This document shows positions 55,866 to 64,000 of a stretch of 64,000 nucleotides of DNA, piece by piece. The notes beneath the pieces are model-generated. The model saw only the letters and a program-made list of their open reading frames with translations. It was not told the origin of the DNA and made no database searches. Both the position numbers and the translations under genes were made by a program. How positions within the stretch are numbered: the stretch's first letter is position 1; the number at the start of each line of letters is the position of its first letter. Source of the DNA: Paulinella micropora (lineage: Eukaryota; Cercozoa; Imbricatea; Euglyphida; Paulinellidae); contig WBZZ01003756.1 of the NCBI GenBank assembly GCA_019918135.1, forward strand, positions 107,501-171,500. The letters are read 5' to 3'.

Positions 55866-56700
55866 ATTCATATGTTCTCTACACTGGGCCTGACCGTGAC
55901 GCCCCGGCTATCCAGTACTTCTCTCAAGTTCACGGACACACAGACCCGCTGGGCGACCATCTGAGAGAATCCTATGGTGTCATCTACGGAATTCAACAGT
56001 GCCGCTCCCTCCTCGACGCTAGCGACAATGGATTCATCATCGTTACTGACCACCGGCCACCCTTGAGGTTATGGCACGTTCTCAGCCCTATGGTCACCGG
56101 ATTGGTTTTGGAAAACCTCCAGACAATCCACTATAAGGTAGATTACCTCCCCGGTAAACAAAGCCTTCCTCCGGATAATCTGTCCCGTGTCCCCAGCATA
56201 AGCTCAGGCATCCCGACCCTCATCGACGAAGCCGAAGCTACTTTACGGCTCCTCGCAACCATTGTACTGCCCAGAGAAGACTCTACTTTTGGCCTGCCAT
56301 TGAAGGCACACATACCGCTTTGGAGACGAAACTCAAGTCTCTCTCCTGCCGCATCATCCGTGCTAGCCCGACACCACAGAACATTCAAGCCCCATGGGAT
56401 CATCCCTCTTGCTGAACGTTCCCTGGCCACCGCACGGCCTATGTTCGCCCTTCACACAACAAACCATTTGCCCTGCTCATGCAAGAAGATCTCGTCCACT
56501 ACGTCCCGCACCATACTCTCTCACAAGAAACCGTCGAGACGTGTCACCAAATCACATTTGAGGACAACTTAGTGTGGCTAGTCTTTGGCCTCCGTATGGA
56601 ATGGCACTACAGATACCCTCTTGTTGCTACTTCACACGCCCCCCGCGTCGTTCGACCAAGTCAAGTTCAAAGTAATCTATCTCTCAAACGCAGAGTTTAG
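55866..56700 (+). mobile_element. Ty3/gypsy-like LTR retrotransposon fragment (fossil)
   Basis: Translated sequence shows an RNase H-to-linker region of a gypsy-type pol: ESYGVIYGIQQCR, then IIVTDHRPP, then VDYLPGKQSLPPDNLSRV, the Y-x-PG-x-x-x-x-x-D-x-LSR signature. Downstream sequence may belong to the integrase region but is unrecognisable. It is a broken fragment with at least two or three interruptions. No LTRs were identified. Confidence 0.65.
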
Positions 56701-57480
56701 GGAAGCTACCCCGCTAAGGGTATAGAATAACCGAAGAAAAGACTTTTAATAAATTTGGGTCACACAAACTTATGATGTTATGACCTTTACAGAATGGTAA
56801 TACTCATTTGATTCTAGGCATTCCAGACTATGATTCGCGAATACTCTAGAAAGTGTCCTTGTCAGTAATAAAGGTATTAATAACTGTCCGGCCTATGAAC
56901 TTGCCTATGACTAAGACTATCCAAATTACCGGTAAATTGTCTAGGTGGAGTAACGGGTATTAGTAGTACATTACAACGTTCCCCCTTAGTCGCAAGTCAT
57001 AGGCTATATTAGTGGCCAGTGTGTAATATTAAAAAAAATTAGTGGTGAGGATCAGTTATGGGCAACCCTAAGGTCATCAACTCCCAATTTCATCACATCC
57101 TCTATGCATGTATTTCTGTAGTCATGCAGTAACATGTATGAAGTATGTATGTGTTCAAAAATTTGCAAGCGCTTCCCGTAGAGGGTAGCAAAAATCGAAA
57201 AAAAAATTAGATTTCCTATTCTAGGACAGAAAGAAGGATAGAAAGAATTTAAATTGCTAAGTCACGTTGGGGTAAGATAGCCTCCGCCGGCCTCGCGCGG
57301 CAGTCGGCAATTCAACCTTGGCTTGACGCCGGGCTCTCAGTTACACCGACCCCTGCGCAAAACAAAGCTGCTGCAACAAGCAACAAACTGCACAAAACAC
57401 TCAAAGCAAACATAGGTGAGTGGACATGCAAATCCCGAAATTACTCGATCTTTACCGTAAATTCGTTAAGTAAATACTCG
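56701..57480. other. AT-rich gap between retroelement fragments
   Basis: No gene is supported. It may include decayed LTR or untranslated sequence of either neighbouring element. No paired terminal repeats were seen. Confidence 0.35.
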
Positions 57481-59110
57481 AATTGTTCTTTCGGTTAATA
57501 TTTTGTCATTACATCACCTATCTGCTTCTTAGTACCTACTTTTACAAACTTAATCTTACCGTCTCTCTGTAGGTGGTGCATAAAGTGCAATTCTAAAGGT
57601 AAGTGTTTAGTTCTATTACCTGACATACCCCTCTCTGCCGCTAAGATTGTTTGTGAGTTATCCTCAAATAGTTCTATCGGGCTCTTTTGGGCTATGTTTA
57701 GTTCTTGTGTGATGTGTTTTAGTGCAAGTCCTTCCCTAATGCACTCAGTTGCTGCAAATATTTCAGCATCATTGGAACTCAGGGCGATGCGACTCTTTCG
57801 CTTTGATAACCATGCAACTGGATCGCTGCCCCATAGGATCACGAATCCAGTGCGGGACTTTCCTGTTTCTTACAAACTTTGTGAGCCGCGTCGGGCCACA
57901 TGGAAAGTTTTGGATAGGTTTGCCCTTCCTGCTCTGACTTAGCTTCAAGGTAAGCTAAACCTCGATAAGAGTTAACTAAATAACGAAAGATTCTGGCTAA
58001 CATCGCATAAGTTATTCCCTTATCGATAGTTTGCATGACACTTGCCGAATTTAGTGCTTGTTCTATATCGGGTCTTGTCATCTTTGCGAGAAATAGCAAA
58101 CGACCAACTAAACTAGGAATTGAAAATTTTCGCAAGCTGGCTGATTCTGACAGTTCCGTGAAATGTTCTTGCGCTGGAGTACTGACGGGTTTAGCAGAAT
58201 CGTAACCTACTTCTTTTAGTATCTGCTGCTGATATTTTCGCTGATGCAAAATTATTTTCCCGTTCGATTGCTCTATCTCTATTCCTTTGAATTCACGGGC
58301 TATACCGAGTCTTTTGAGCGGGAAATGTTTTTCTAATGCGGACGCAAAACGCTCATATGCTTGCTTGTTTGGTGCTGTAAACAACAAGTCATCTACATGA
58401 AATATCCCTACTATCGCTTCTCTTAAAGCTTTATCCTTTTCTACAAACATACATAAATCAGAATCTAGCAGTCTAAATCTTAGCTCCTCTAACTTGGGTG
58501 CTAATATCTCATACCATCTTCTTCCTGCCTGAGGTGCGCCATACAAGGCACCATCTATACGCCATATCATCCCCTCATGCCCTTATCTGTCTACACTCTC
58601 TGGCGCATATGCATAAACAGGGTCATTCATACGAGCATTTAGGTATGCATTTTTAAAGTCTATGCCGTATAGTTTGTGTTTGTGCCAGACAGATAGTTTG
58701 GCGAGAAATAAAAGTGAACGGTGCGCGGCGCAAGGGACAACGAGCTGATCTGGGTTATAGCTGACACCGGGTTCTAACATATCTCCCCGTAAAGCTAAAC
58801 GAGACTTTATGAACTTTTTCCCGGTCTCATCTAACTTTACTTTGTGAACCCATGTCAATCTAACTATCTTACTAACTCCTGCCTTGCTTGCCTCCTTATG
58901 GGGTACCCATGTGTATGTGTTAAAGAACTGAAGAGCTTTCAGCTCTGCTTTCATACCCTCTAAAACATCTATGGCTGTCAAACCTGCCTCTATGACATCT
59001 CTAGGTACTCTAACATCTACATACAAATGAAAATCACGAATCTCATCTGCCACCATACGGTCATCGCATAAGAACATATTACCGGGACTTTGCAATGTGC
59101 GGCCATGCAC
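57481..59110 (-). mobile_element. Ty1/copia-like pol fragment (fossil)
   Basis: On the minus strand the parts of a copia pol follow in order. The reverse transcriptase start includes TWVHKVKLDETGKKF and GIDFKNAYLNARMNDPVY. The central RT has DGALYGAPQAGRRWYE and the VDDLLF catalytic motif. The RT-RNase H connection (LVGRLLFLAKMTRPDI) and RNase H region (SSNDAEIFAATECIRE, KHLPLELHF) follow. Parts cover most of RT and RNase H; gag, protease and integrase were not seen. It is broken, with about two or three interruptions, but similarity is strong, so it is not ancient. Confidence 0.8.
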
Positions 59111-59329
59111 ATACAGGATGCGGGGGGCAAAGCCCCCGAGTCCCCCGTTCAGCCCGCGCCAGCGGGCTGAGAGCCTTCAATAAAAAATTTTCTTGTATCT
59201 TTTCTGAGATTCCAGGAGATTAAGCACGCCCGCCAGGCCGGGCTCTCTCCTTGCAAACACACCTCAATGCGCACCCCTGCCCTGACTCACTTATTCTAGC
59301 GGGAGTAAACGGCCTGTCTGAAAATTGAG
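59111..59329. other. Junction region with two adjacent hairpins
   Basis: GGGGGC-AAA-GCCCCC (59,123-59,137) and CAGCCCGC-GCCA-GCGGGCTG (59,150-59,169) can each fold into a perfect stem-loop. They lie between the copia fragment and the start of GC-rich block 2, followed by AATAAA near 59,180. The origin is unknown. Confidence 0.6.
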
Positions 59330-59459
59330 TTTTTATTTAAAAAGTCAGCACCCGGCAGGGGGCGCCAAGAAAGATTTTTTTAATTAAAGTTCGACGGTCT
59401 TAGATTGAGAGCACTGAGAACTAAGAGAGTGACAGGGAAGGGGGAGAGAAAAAATTGTT

Positions 59460-60771
59460 TTAATCCCCCGTCTGAGAACCTGGACAATGAGGGAGAAGGG
59501 GGGGGGGGGGGGACGTCTTGGTGGAGGCGTTTTGTGTGTTTATATTTTCTTGGTACCTCTTGTGCCCTGACCTTCCCCCCTTTCCCTGCTCTTTGAGCCC
59601 CCCGGGCTCAGGGGGCTCAGGTGGAGGAAAGAAAAAAAGAGGGGGCGGGGGGGGGGGGGGGCGCTCCCCCCCCCGTTCGGCCACGTAGCAGCCCGCCAAG
59701 ATTTTGAACGAACATGAGGCGCTGTCCTTGTTTGGAGAGCAGTGGAGCTCCTGGCGAAGCCCCCAGCTGGCGCTCGTGGGGGATGGTATGCCTCCTGGCA
59801 GCATGGCCCCCCGGGTGATGAACATGCTGTAATAAACCAGGAGTAGGGTCGGCGTGATTTTGCCTACGCTGCCTAGAGTGTGCACGATGACGTAGGCCTC
59901 GACCCAGGCCCGCAGCAAAGGCCAGGCGCTGGCGAGGGGCTTCATTAGGGGCCAGGTCTCCGGGAGGGTGGAGCAGGCCGCGAAGATGTTCCTCGCTAGA
60001 TTGTTGTTGGTGGAAAACGCAAACCCATGCCGCCAGAACCGCTCATTGTGGTGCAGCGCCAGGCTTGGCGCTTGGTGGCCGTCGGTGCCCATGCCTATCC
60101 AGACACAGCGAACTGCCGTCGGCAGAGCCTCGGCCGTGTTGAATAGGGCCAGCCAGCGCGATGATGACGAGGACGACGACGAAAAAGACTGCAACGTGCC
60201 CGAGGGGGCCTGGCGGGAGGGGCCCAGCACGTTTCCACCGACTGCCGCGAGGACAATCAGCGCGGGGCTAAGCGCGTTAAGCACCTTGGCGAGAAAATCA
60301 GCCCCTGAAGCACCGGCCAGGGGCACAAAGAGCACCCGGGGCGCTAGACGGCCCATGGACTCGGCGGCAGTCGAGAGCGCTAGGGACTCTTGCAGCAGCG
60401 TGCCCGCGAGGAAGGCTGGGTCGCGCAGCGCCTCGCTGGCTTTGGTCTCAAGAGGGAGCATGTCTCTAACCAACAGGGCCAGCTCTGTGTGATTGTGCGG
60501 CCTGACCTTGTAGCAGCCCCCTCCCCCCCCCCCCCCCCACGTCCTCGGTCATAAAGTTTAAGTAGTGCACGGCAAAGGCCTGGCTTGTTGGGCGGCGACG
60601 GAATCCCGTCCCACAAAGTACAGACTCCAGCACGAGCTCCCGCGCCGGGGACATGACCAAGACTATAGGGGGCTCGCCGTGCGTCTCGCTTTTGAAAGCC
60701 AGGCACAGCGCGACCATCATGTCAGGGTAGCCCTTGGTGGCGATCACAACCCTTTGGCCCGTTTTCTCCAT
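59460..60771 (-). CDS. Unknown protein, block 2
   Basis: ATG 60,771 (MEKTGQRVVIATKGYPDMMV) opens an alpha/beta-looking N-terminal part: a VVIATKG strand-loop and IVLVMSPARELVLESVL. It is followed by Ala/Leu-rich sequence, a short poly-Ser run near 60,163-60,190 and a FAACSTLPETWPLMKPL region. The tail is Pro-rich. I do not recognise the family; the start recalls a Rossmann-like strand-loop but lacks a diagnostic motif. TTTTTATTT at about 59,330 may supply a minus-strand AATAAA. The gene is interrupted. Confidence 0.35.
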
Positions 60772-61100
60772 TGGCCGCCCCCCCCCCCCCTTTCTTTAAC
60801 GCTTCGTTTAGAAAGAAGAGAAGAAGAGACCAGTGCCTTGAGCGCGAGCACACATTTGTCGCGAAGTGAACCGGTCGGCCTGCTCTATGTGGAGCGGGGG
60901 AGGGGCGGGAAGGGTTTTGCGCGTTTGTTTAAGCCTCCAGTTTCAAATGTTTTTTTCTGTGTGGTAGTTTATTAAAATGCTGTGGTCACCTCAAAAGCAC
61001 AGGCTTCCCATTCAGCCGGCACCCCAGATTTCTTTTGAACCTTTTTTAATACGGGTCTGGTTTGGACTCTTCCTCTTTTTTTTGGCCTGCTCCTTCGCTT
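60772..61100. other. Intergenic, block 2
   Basis: Between two minus-strand genes. It contains a C run at 60,779-60,790, purine-rich sequence and mixed T-rich stretches. No gene is supported. Confidence 0.35.
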
Positions 61101-61673
61101 TCACGTTTTTGGGCTTTTCTGCAGGCTTAGCCTGTAAACCTCCAGACTACCAAAGGGCCCGTACAAAATCACGTCGAAATCGTCACCCTCCCGTGCTATC
61201 ATGGCGGGCACACAGCCCTGGGGCGCCCCCGAGACGCCGCACCCCACAAACCACCTGCGGCCCGTTTTGTAGGACGGATAGAGCTGCCGGGATATTGGCG
61301 CGTAGTTGGTGGAGCAGAGCTGCACGGCAGGGGAACAGCACATGAGGTTGTACAGCACCATACTCTTAAAATGGTGGGCCGCCTTGGGCAGCAGCAGAAT
61401 GTACGGGAAGCGCAGCAGTGTGTCTAGTCCCGATGAGGAGGCACGATAATAGTCGATTTCATTTTCGGTTGTCATAATGGCGCCCCGCAATATTGGCGAC
61501 AGCGCGTGGAGACAATCAAACCCGTTCACGGCGCCGTCGCGTGGCCGGAAGAATTTTTCCCAGTCAAGCTTACCTTCATCTTCGCTGCCCAGCGCTTCTT
61601 TCTTGGTGACGGAATTCCACCAAGAGCTGTGCTTGGTGGCGTGGTTGGGCCGCCGGTGGCTGTAGTCTGGCAT
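61101..61673 (-). CDS. Unknown protein, block 2
   Basis: A continuous frame of about 190 codons from ATG 61,673 (MPDYSHRRPNHATKHSS). The sequence is well mixed, with features such as DWEKFFRPRDGAVNGFDCL, YYRASSSGLDTLLRFPYILLL and PQGCVPAMIAREGDDFDVIL. It has no signal peptide, and a Cys pair MCCSP. It looks like a real globular protein but no family is recognised. It converges on nothing; the F-box gene diverges from it 530 bp away. Confidence 0.45.
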   Translation of the reverse strand: MPDYSHRRPNHATKHSSWWNSVTKKEALGSEDEGKLDWEKFFRPRDGAVNGFDCLHALSPILRGAIMTTENEIDYYRASSSGLDTLLRFPYILLLPKAAHHFKSMVLYNLMCCSPAVQLCSTNYAPISRQLYPSYKTGRRWFVGCGVSGAPQGCVPAMIAREGDDFDVILYGPFGSLEVYRLSLQKSPKT

Positions 61674-61689
61674 GGTGAATCGCAAGGAG

Positions 61690-62205
61690 TCGACAAATTC
61701 TTATGGCATGGCCAGCACACAGCCGGGTCGCGCCGCGAACAACAGGTCGAGAAACCATTGGTTTTTAGGTTTGTGCAGGCCCGGCTTGTCCGCAGATTCT
61801 AGGGCGGGGATTTCTGTTAGAAAGGATTGCATTTCTTAGCGTTCTCCCCTCTCCTGCTTTTTTTTTTGTTATTTTCTCGTGCTGTGTCTTTTCACGCCGC
61901 GCCCCCCGTTGTCGTCTGTCTTTTTTTCCCTCCGTGTTTCTTTCTCGGGGCCCAAGGTGGGGGGGGGGGGGGGGAGGGCACGGCGGCGGGCGAAAGAAGT
62001 GGCAAGGGCCAGAAGCCAACCCACTGTCACCTTTTGCTTCCCCCCCCCCCCCCTCTTTCGCGCGTGTTTGCTCTGTCGTCTGGCTAATGTCGTGTGTGCA
62101 CGGGTGGCCCCCCCCCCCCCTCTTTCGCGCGCCCCCGCTGAATCTGCAAGAACGAAAAGAAAACCCCCGGCCTTGGTTCGGTTTGTTCGGAAAGCGACTA
62201 AAAAA
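61690..62205. other. Divergent intergenic region, block 2
   Basis: T- and C-rich with several C or G homopolymers of 10 or more, and a repeated CCCCCCTCTTTCGCGCG motif at about 62,048-62,065 and 62,115-62,130. It should hold promoters for both flanking genes. No known motif is recognised. Confidence 0.4.
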
Positions 62206-62925
62206 ATGGCGGCCTTCGACCGAGACGGTATCATCTACCAGCACCTGGCGCTGAGCCTCGGCTGCCGGGACCTGCTGGCGCTGAGCCAGACCTGCCGCGC
62301 TTGGCATCGCAGGGCCGGGGGTCGCGCGTCGCTGCTGCTGTGCCTACAACTGATTTTGGACCCCGAGAGCGCGCACAAATCGTTTCCCGCAAAAGCCGTC
62401 TCGCAGGCGCAGCCCGACGTTAGTCTGGCCTTGCACTACATCAGCTGCACTCTGCCGGACGCCCGCATGCGCCTGCTACAGAGCGTCCTGTCGTGCTTTG
62501 CTAGAGTGCAACGGCTCTCTGTGAGCGGCCACCCGCGCGCCGTGGCCAAGCTGCTGGCGGCCTGGAGCTCGGCGCGCACCAGCGCAAATATCTGTCTGCA
62601 CCGCCTGGATCTGACAATTTCGCGGCCCCCCGCGGGGGCGCCGTCGGGCTCCTGGAGCGCGCTTGTTCTGCCGGGGCTGCTGGCGCTGGCGCCCGGGCTC
62701 CGGCAGCTTAGCTTGACCAACGTGGACCTGGGCATGGCCGGCGTGGGCGGCCTGAGCTGCCGCGCGCTGCAGAAGTTGGAGCTGCACGCGTGCGCTAGGG
62801 CGCGCCTGTTCGGCCCCGACTTCCAGCGGCTGGCCCCGCACCTGCGGCGCATCAGCGTGACACATGCGGGCCCGCAACTGCAGGAACCAGCCGACGTGAT
62901 GTTCTGGCCGGGCCCGGCGCGGTGA
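62206..62925 (+). CDS. F-box/LRR-like protein, block 2
   Basis: ATG 62,206, preceded by an A run, gives MAAFDRDGIIYQHLALSLGC. The first 40 residues fit an F-box: hydrophobic IIYQHLALSLGCRDLLALSQ followed by TCRAWHRRA, where family members have a V-C-x-x-W. LRR-like strands follow (VQRLSVSGHP, LHRLDLTIS, LRQLSLTNVDLG, LQKLELHAC, LRRISVTHA). Role by family: substrate adaptor of an SCF ubiquitin ligase. The frame looks whole across 240 codons. Confidence 0.6.
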   Translation: MAAFDRDGIIYQHLALSLGCRDLLALSQTCRAWHRRAGGRASLLLCLQLILDPESAHKSFPAKAVSQAQPDVSLALHYISCTLPDARMRLLQSVLSCFARVQRLSVSGHPRAVAKLLAAWSSARTSANICLHRLDLTISRPPAGAPSGSWSALVLPGLLALAPGLRQLSLTNVDLGMAGVGGLSCRALQKLELHACARARLFGPDFQRLAPHLRRISVTHAGPQLQEPADVMFWPGPAR

Positions 62926-63006
62926 CCCAGTTTAAAGACCGTCAACCTGGACTGCACGGTAGGCCTGCTGCCGCTGCTGCACGGGGCTTCAACAGGCAGT
63001 TGCGGT

Positions 63007-63699
63007 TTGAATTGGGACCCGGACCTGACCCCCCAGCTCACCGCGTACAAACTCCGGGTGTCGGCGTGCCAGTCGATGCTGACGGCCGAGCCCGGCGCCG
63101 AGCACTTCCCGGGGCTGGCGCGCGGCTCGCTGCAACAACTGGCCGCGCGGCCGCTGCCGCGCGGTCTCCGCCCGGCCTGGCTGGACCTGGAACTGCTGAA
63201 CCTGGGCTCGCGGCACGCAACGCTACCCGCCGACCTGTCGGCGCTACAAATGTTGCGGCCCTCCGTGCTGGCCGTGGTAGACCGCGGGTCCGGCGCCGCG
63301 CCCGCGCTGGCCCGCGCGTTCTTGGCCCAGCCCGGACACCACAAGCGCGAACTGGCAATTACGCTAGCCATGCCCACCAGAAATGTGCTGCTGGCGGACT
63401 GTCCGGTGCTGGACGACAGTTTGCGCCTGCAACGCTGGGCTAGGCGCTGGGAAAGGGTGTTGGCCGACCCACCCGGGCCGCCGCCCCTTTTTCGTTTCGT
63501 GTCTTTCAACTTGTGCAGCTACATCTACCACTTTATCAGGCGGGGCCAGCGCGACCCCGGGCCGTTGCTAGAAGTGCAGAACAGGCTGCTGCGCGCGCTG
63601 TGCCGCCTGCCAGTAGCCGTGAACGCTTACGTGTCGTTTCTGTGCGGCCGGAACCCCCCCCCGGGGCCGGCCCTGGCGGTCCACCACGGCCCGCGTTAG
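63007..63699 (+). CDS. LRR-like continuation or second unknown protein, block 2
   Basis: About 230 codons with Leu-rich strands (LDLELLNLGSRHATL, LQMLRPSVLAVVD) and an Arg/Trp-rich end (LRLQRWARRWERVL, FNLCSYIYHFIRR). It starts 80 bp after the F-box gene on the same strand, so it may belong to the same fossil gene or be separate. The family is not recognised. Confidence 0.35.
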   Translation: MNWDPDLTPQLTAYKLRVSACQSMLTAEPGAEHFPGLARGSLQQLAARPLPRGLRPAWLDLELLNLGSRHATLPADLSALQMLRPSVLAVVDRGSGAAPALARAFLAQPGHHKRELAITLAMPTRNVLLADCPVLDDSLRLQRWARRWERVLADPPGPPPLFRFVSFNLCSYIYHFIRRGQRDPGPLLEVQNRLLRALCRLPVAVNAYVSFLCGRNPPPGPALAVHHGPR

Positions 63700-63726
63700 G
63701 GGCAGCTACACGCTCCTGCGTGTGTG

Positions 63727-63856
63727 GCCACGGAATGCGGCCGGCGGCGGGGGGACGGTGTACAGCTGCGTGCGGGGCCAGTTCTGCGAGGATTCGCCCA
63801 CGTTCTTGGCGTGCGCGGGGTTGGGGGGCCCAGCGTGGCCGGCCGCATTCCGTGGC
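63727..63856. repeat. 19-bp perfect inverted repeat
   Basis: GCCACGGAATGCGGCCGGC at 63,727-63,745 is the exact reverse complement of 63,838-63,856, with 92 bp between. Such a perfect match in 130 bp is unlikely by chance. It could be a stem-loop between genes or the ends of a short insertion. Confidence 0.75.
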
Positions 63857-64000
63857 AGCGGCCGTGGCAGGAGGGGGTGGCCCTGCGCCTGCTGCTGGCG
63901 GGCTACCTAAAAGGCCAGATTGCACGGTTGTCTCGTTTGTACCAGCAGGGGCAGGACTGTGCTATCTGCGTCCAGAACGTCGCGCGTACGGTGGAACAGC
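63840..64000 (+). CDS. Partial gene, possible RING finger at window end
   Basis: A helical stretch (ALRLLLAGYLKGQIARL) is followed by DCAICVQN, the C-x2-C start typical of RING fingers, and then the window ends. The rest of the finger is outside, so this is only a suggestion. A coiled coil just before a C-terminal RING would mirror the RING gene of block 1. Confidence 0.25.

Larger units (their letters stand above)
59330..64000. mobile_element. Candidate virus-like block 2 (fossil, runs off window)
   Basis: Composition becomes GC-rich again, with homopolymer C/G runs and intron-free genes on both strands, including an F-box/LRR-like gene as in block 1. No hallmark viral gene is visible, so relation to block 1 is inferred from style only. 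Several genes are interrupted. The right end is beyond the window. Confidence 0.45.

Overview
The window looks like a eukaryotic chromosome segment carrying a large virus-like insertion. The flanks (1-4,370 and 46,950-59,300) have moderate to low GC, long (ATT)n and pyrimidine microsatellites, a tRNA-derived SINE, LTR-retrotransposon fragments and one gene with about a dozen short GT-AG introns. Between them, 4,371 to about 46,946 is very GC-rich, CpG-rich, intron-free and densely packed, with long coding stretches on both strands. A second GC-rich block of the same style runs from about 59,330 to the window end. An endogenised giant virus (Nucleocytoviricota, pandoravirus-like in GC content and in its F-box, MYND and RING repertoire) in a protist genome fits best. 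Such insertions are known from the ichthyosporean Amoebidium, but host and virus lineage are inference: no capsid, polymerase or other hallmark gene lies in the window.

Block 1, left to right: helicase-like gene (-), double-MYND gene (+), foldback element FB1, Cys-rich gene (-), protein-kinase-like gene (-), a gene with two tandem copies of an unknown module (+), foldback element FB2, a secreted glycoprotein (-), two very large secreted Cys-rich/EGF proteins (+), a GxxH-motif protein (+), a secreted tail-fibre-like adhesin (-), a small zinc protein (+), a hairpin-forming minisatellite, a leucine-rich-repeat gene (+), an armadillo-like/coiled-coil/RING protein (-), an F-box/LRR protein (+) and a GNAT acetyltransferase-like gene (-). 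Block 2 holds two unrecognised genes (-), an F-box/LRR gene (+) and a possible RING gene cut by the window end. Both blocks are treated as fossils: most genes are interrupted, with roughly 20-30 breaks over block 1.

Two themes stand out. From 16.2 to 35.7 kb, four of five consecutive genes have signal peptides and Cys-rich, mucin-like, EGF, FG-GAP or fibre-repeat features, consistent with a surface or attachment island. F-box, RING and kinase genes suggest a host-manipulation set. FB1 and FB2 are related long-inverted-repeat elements built from 31-bp tandem units, and each lies exactly between two converging genes.

Host side: 50.3-55.2 kb carries a SET-domain fragment followed by a DUF7869/DDE-transposase-like gene ending in a RanBP2-type zinc finger. 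A Ty3/gypsy fragment (55.9-56.7 kb) and a Ty1/copia pol fragment (57.5-59.1 kb) follow.
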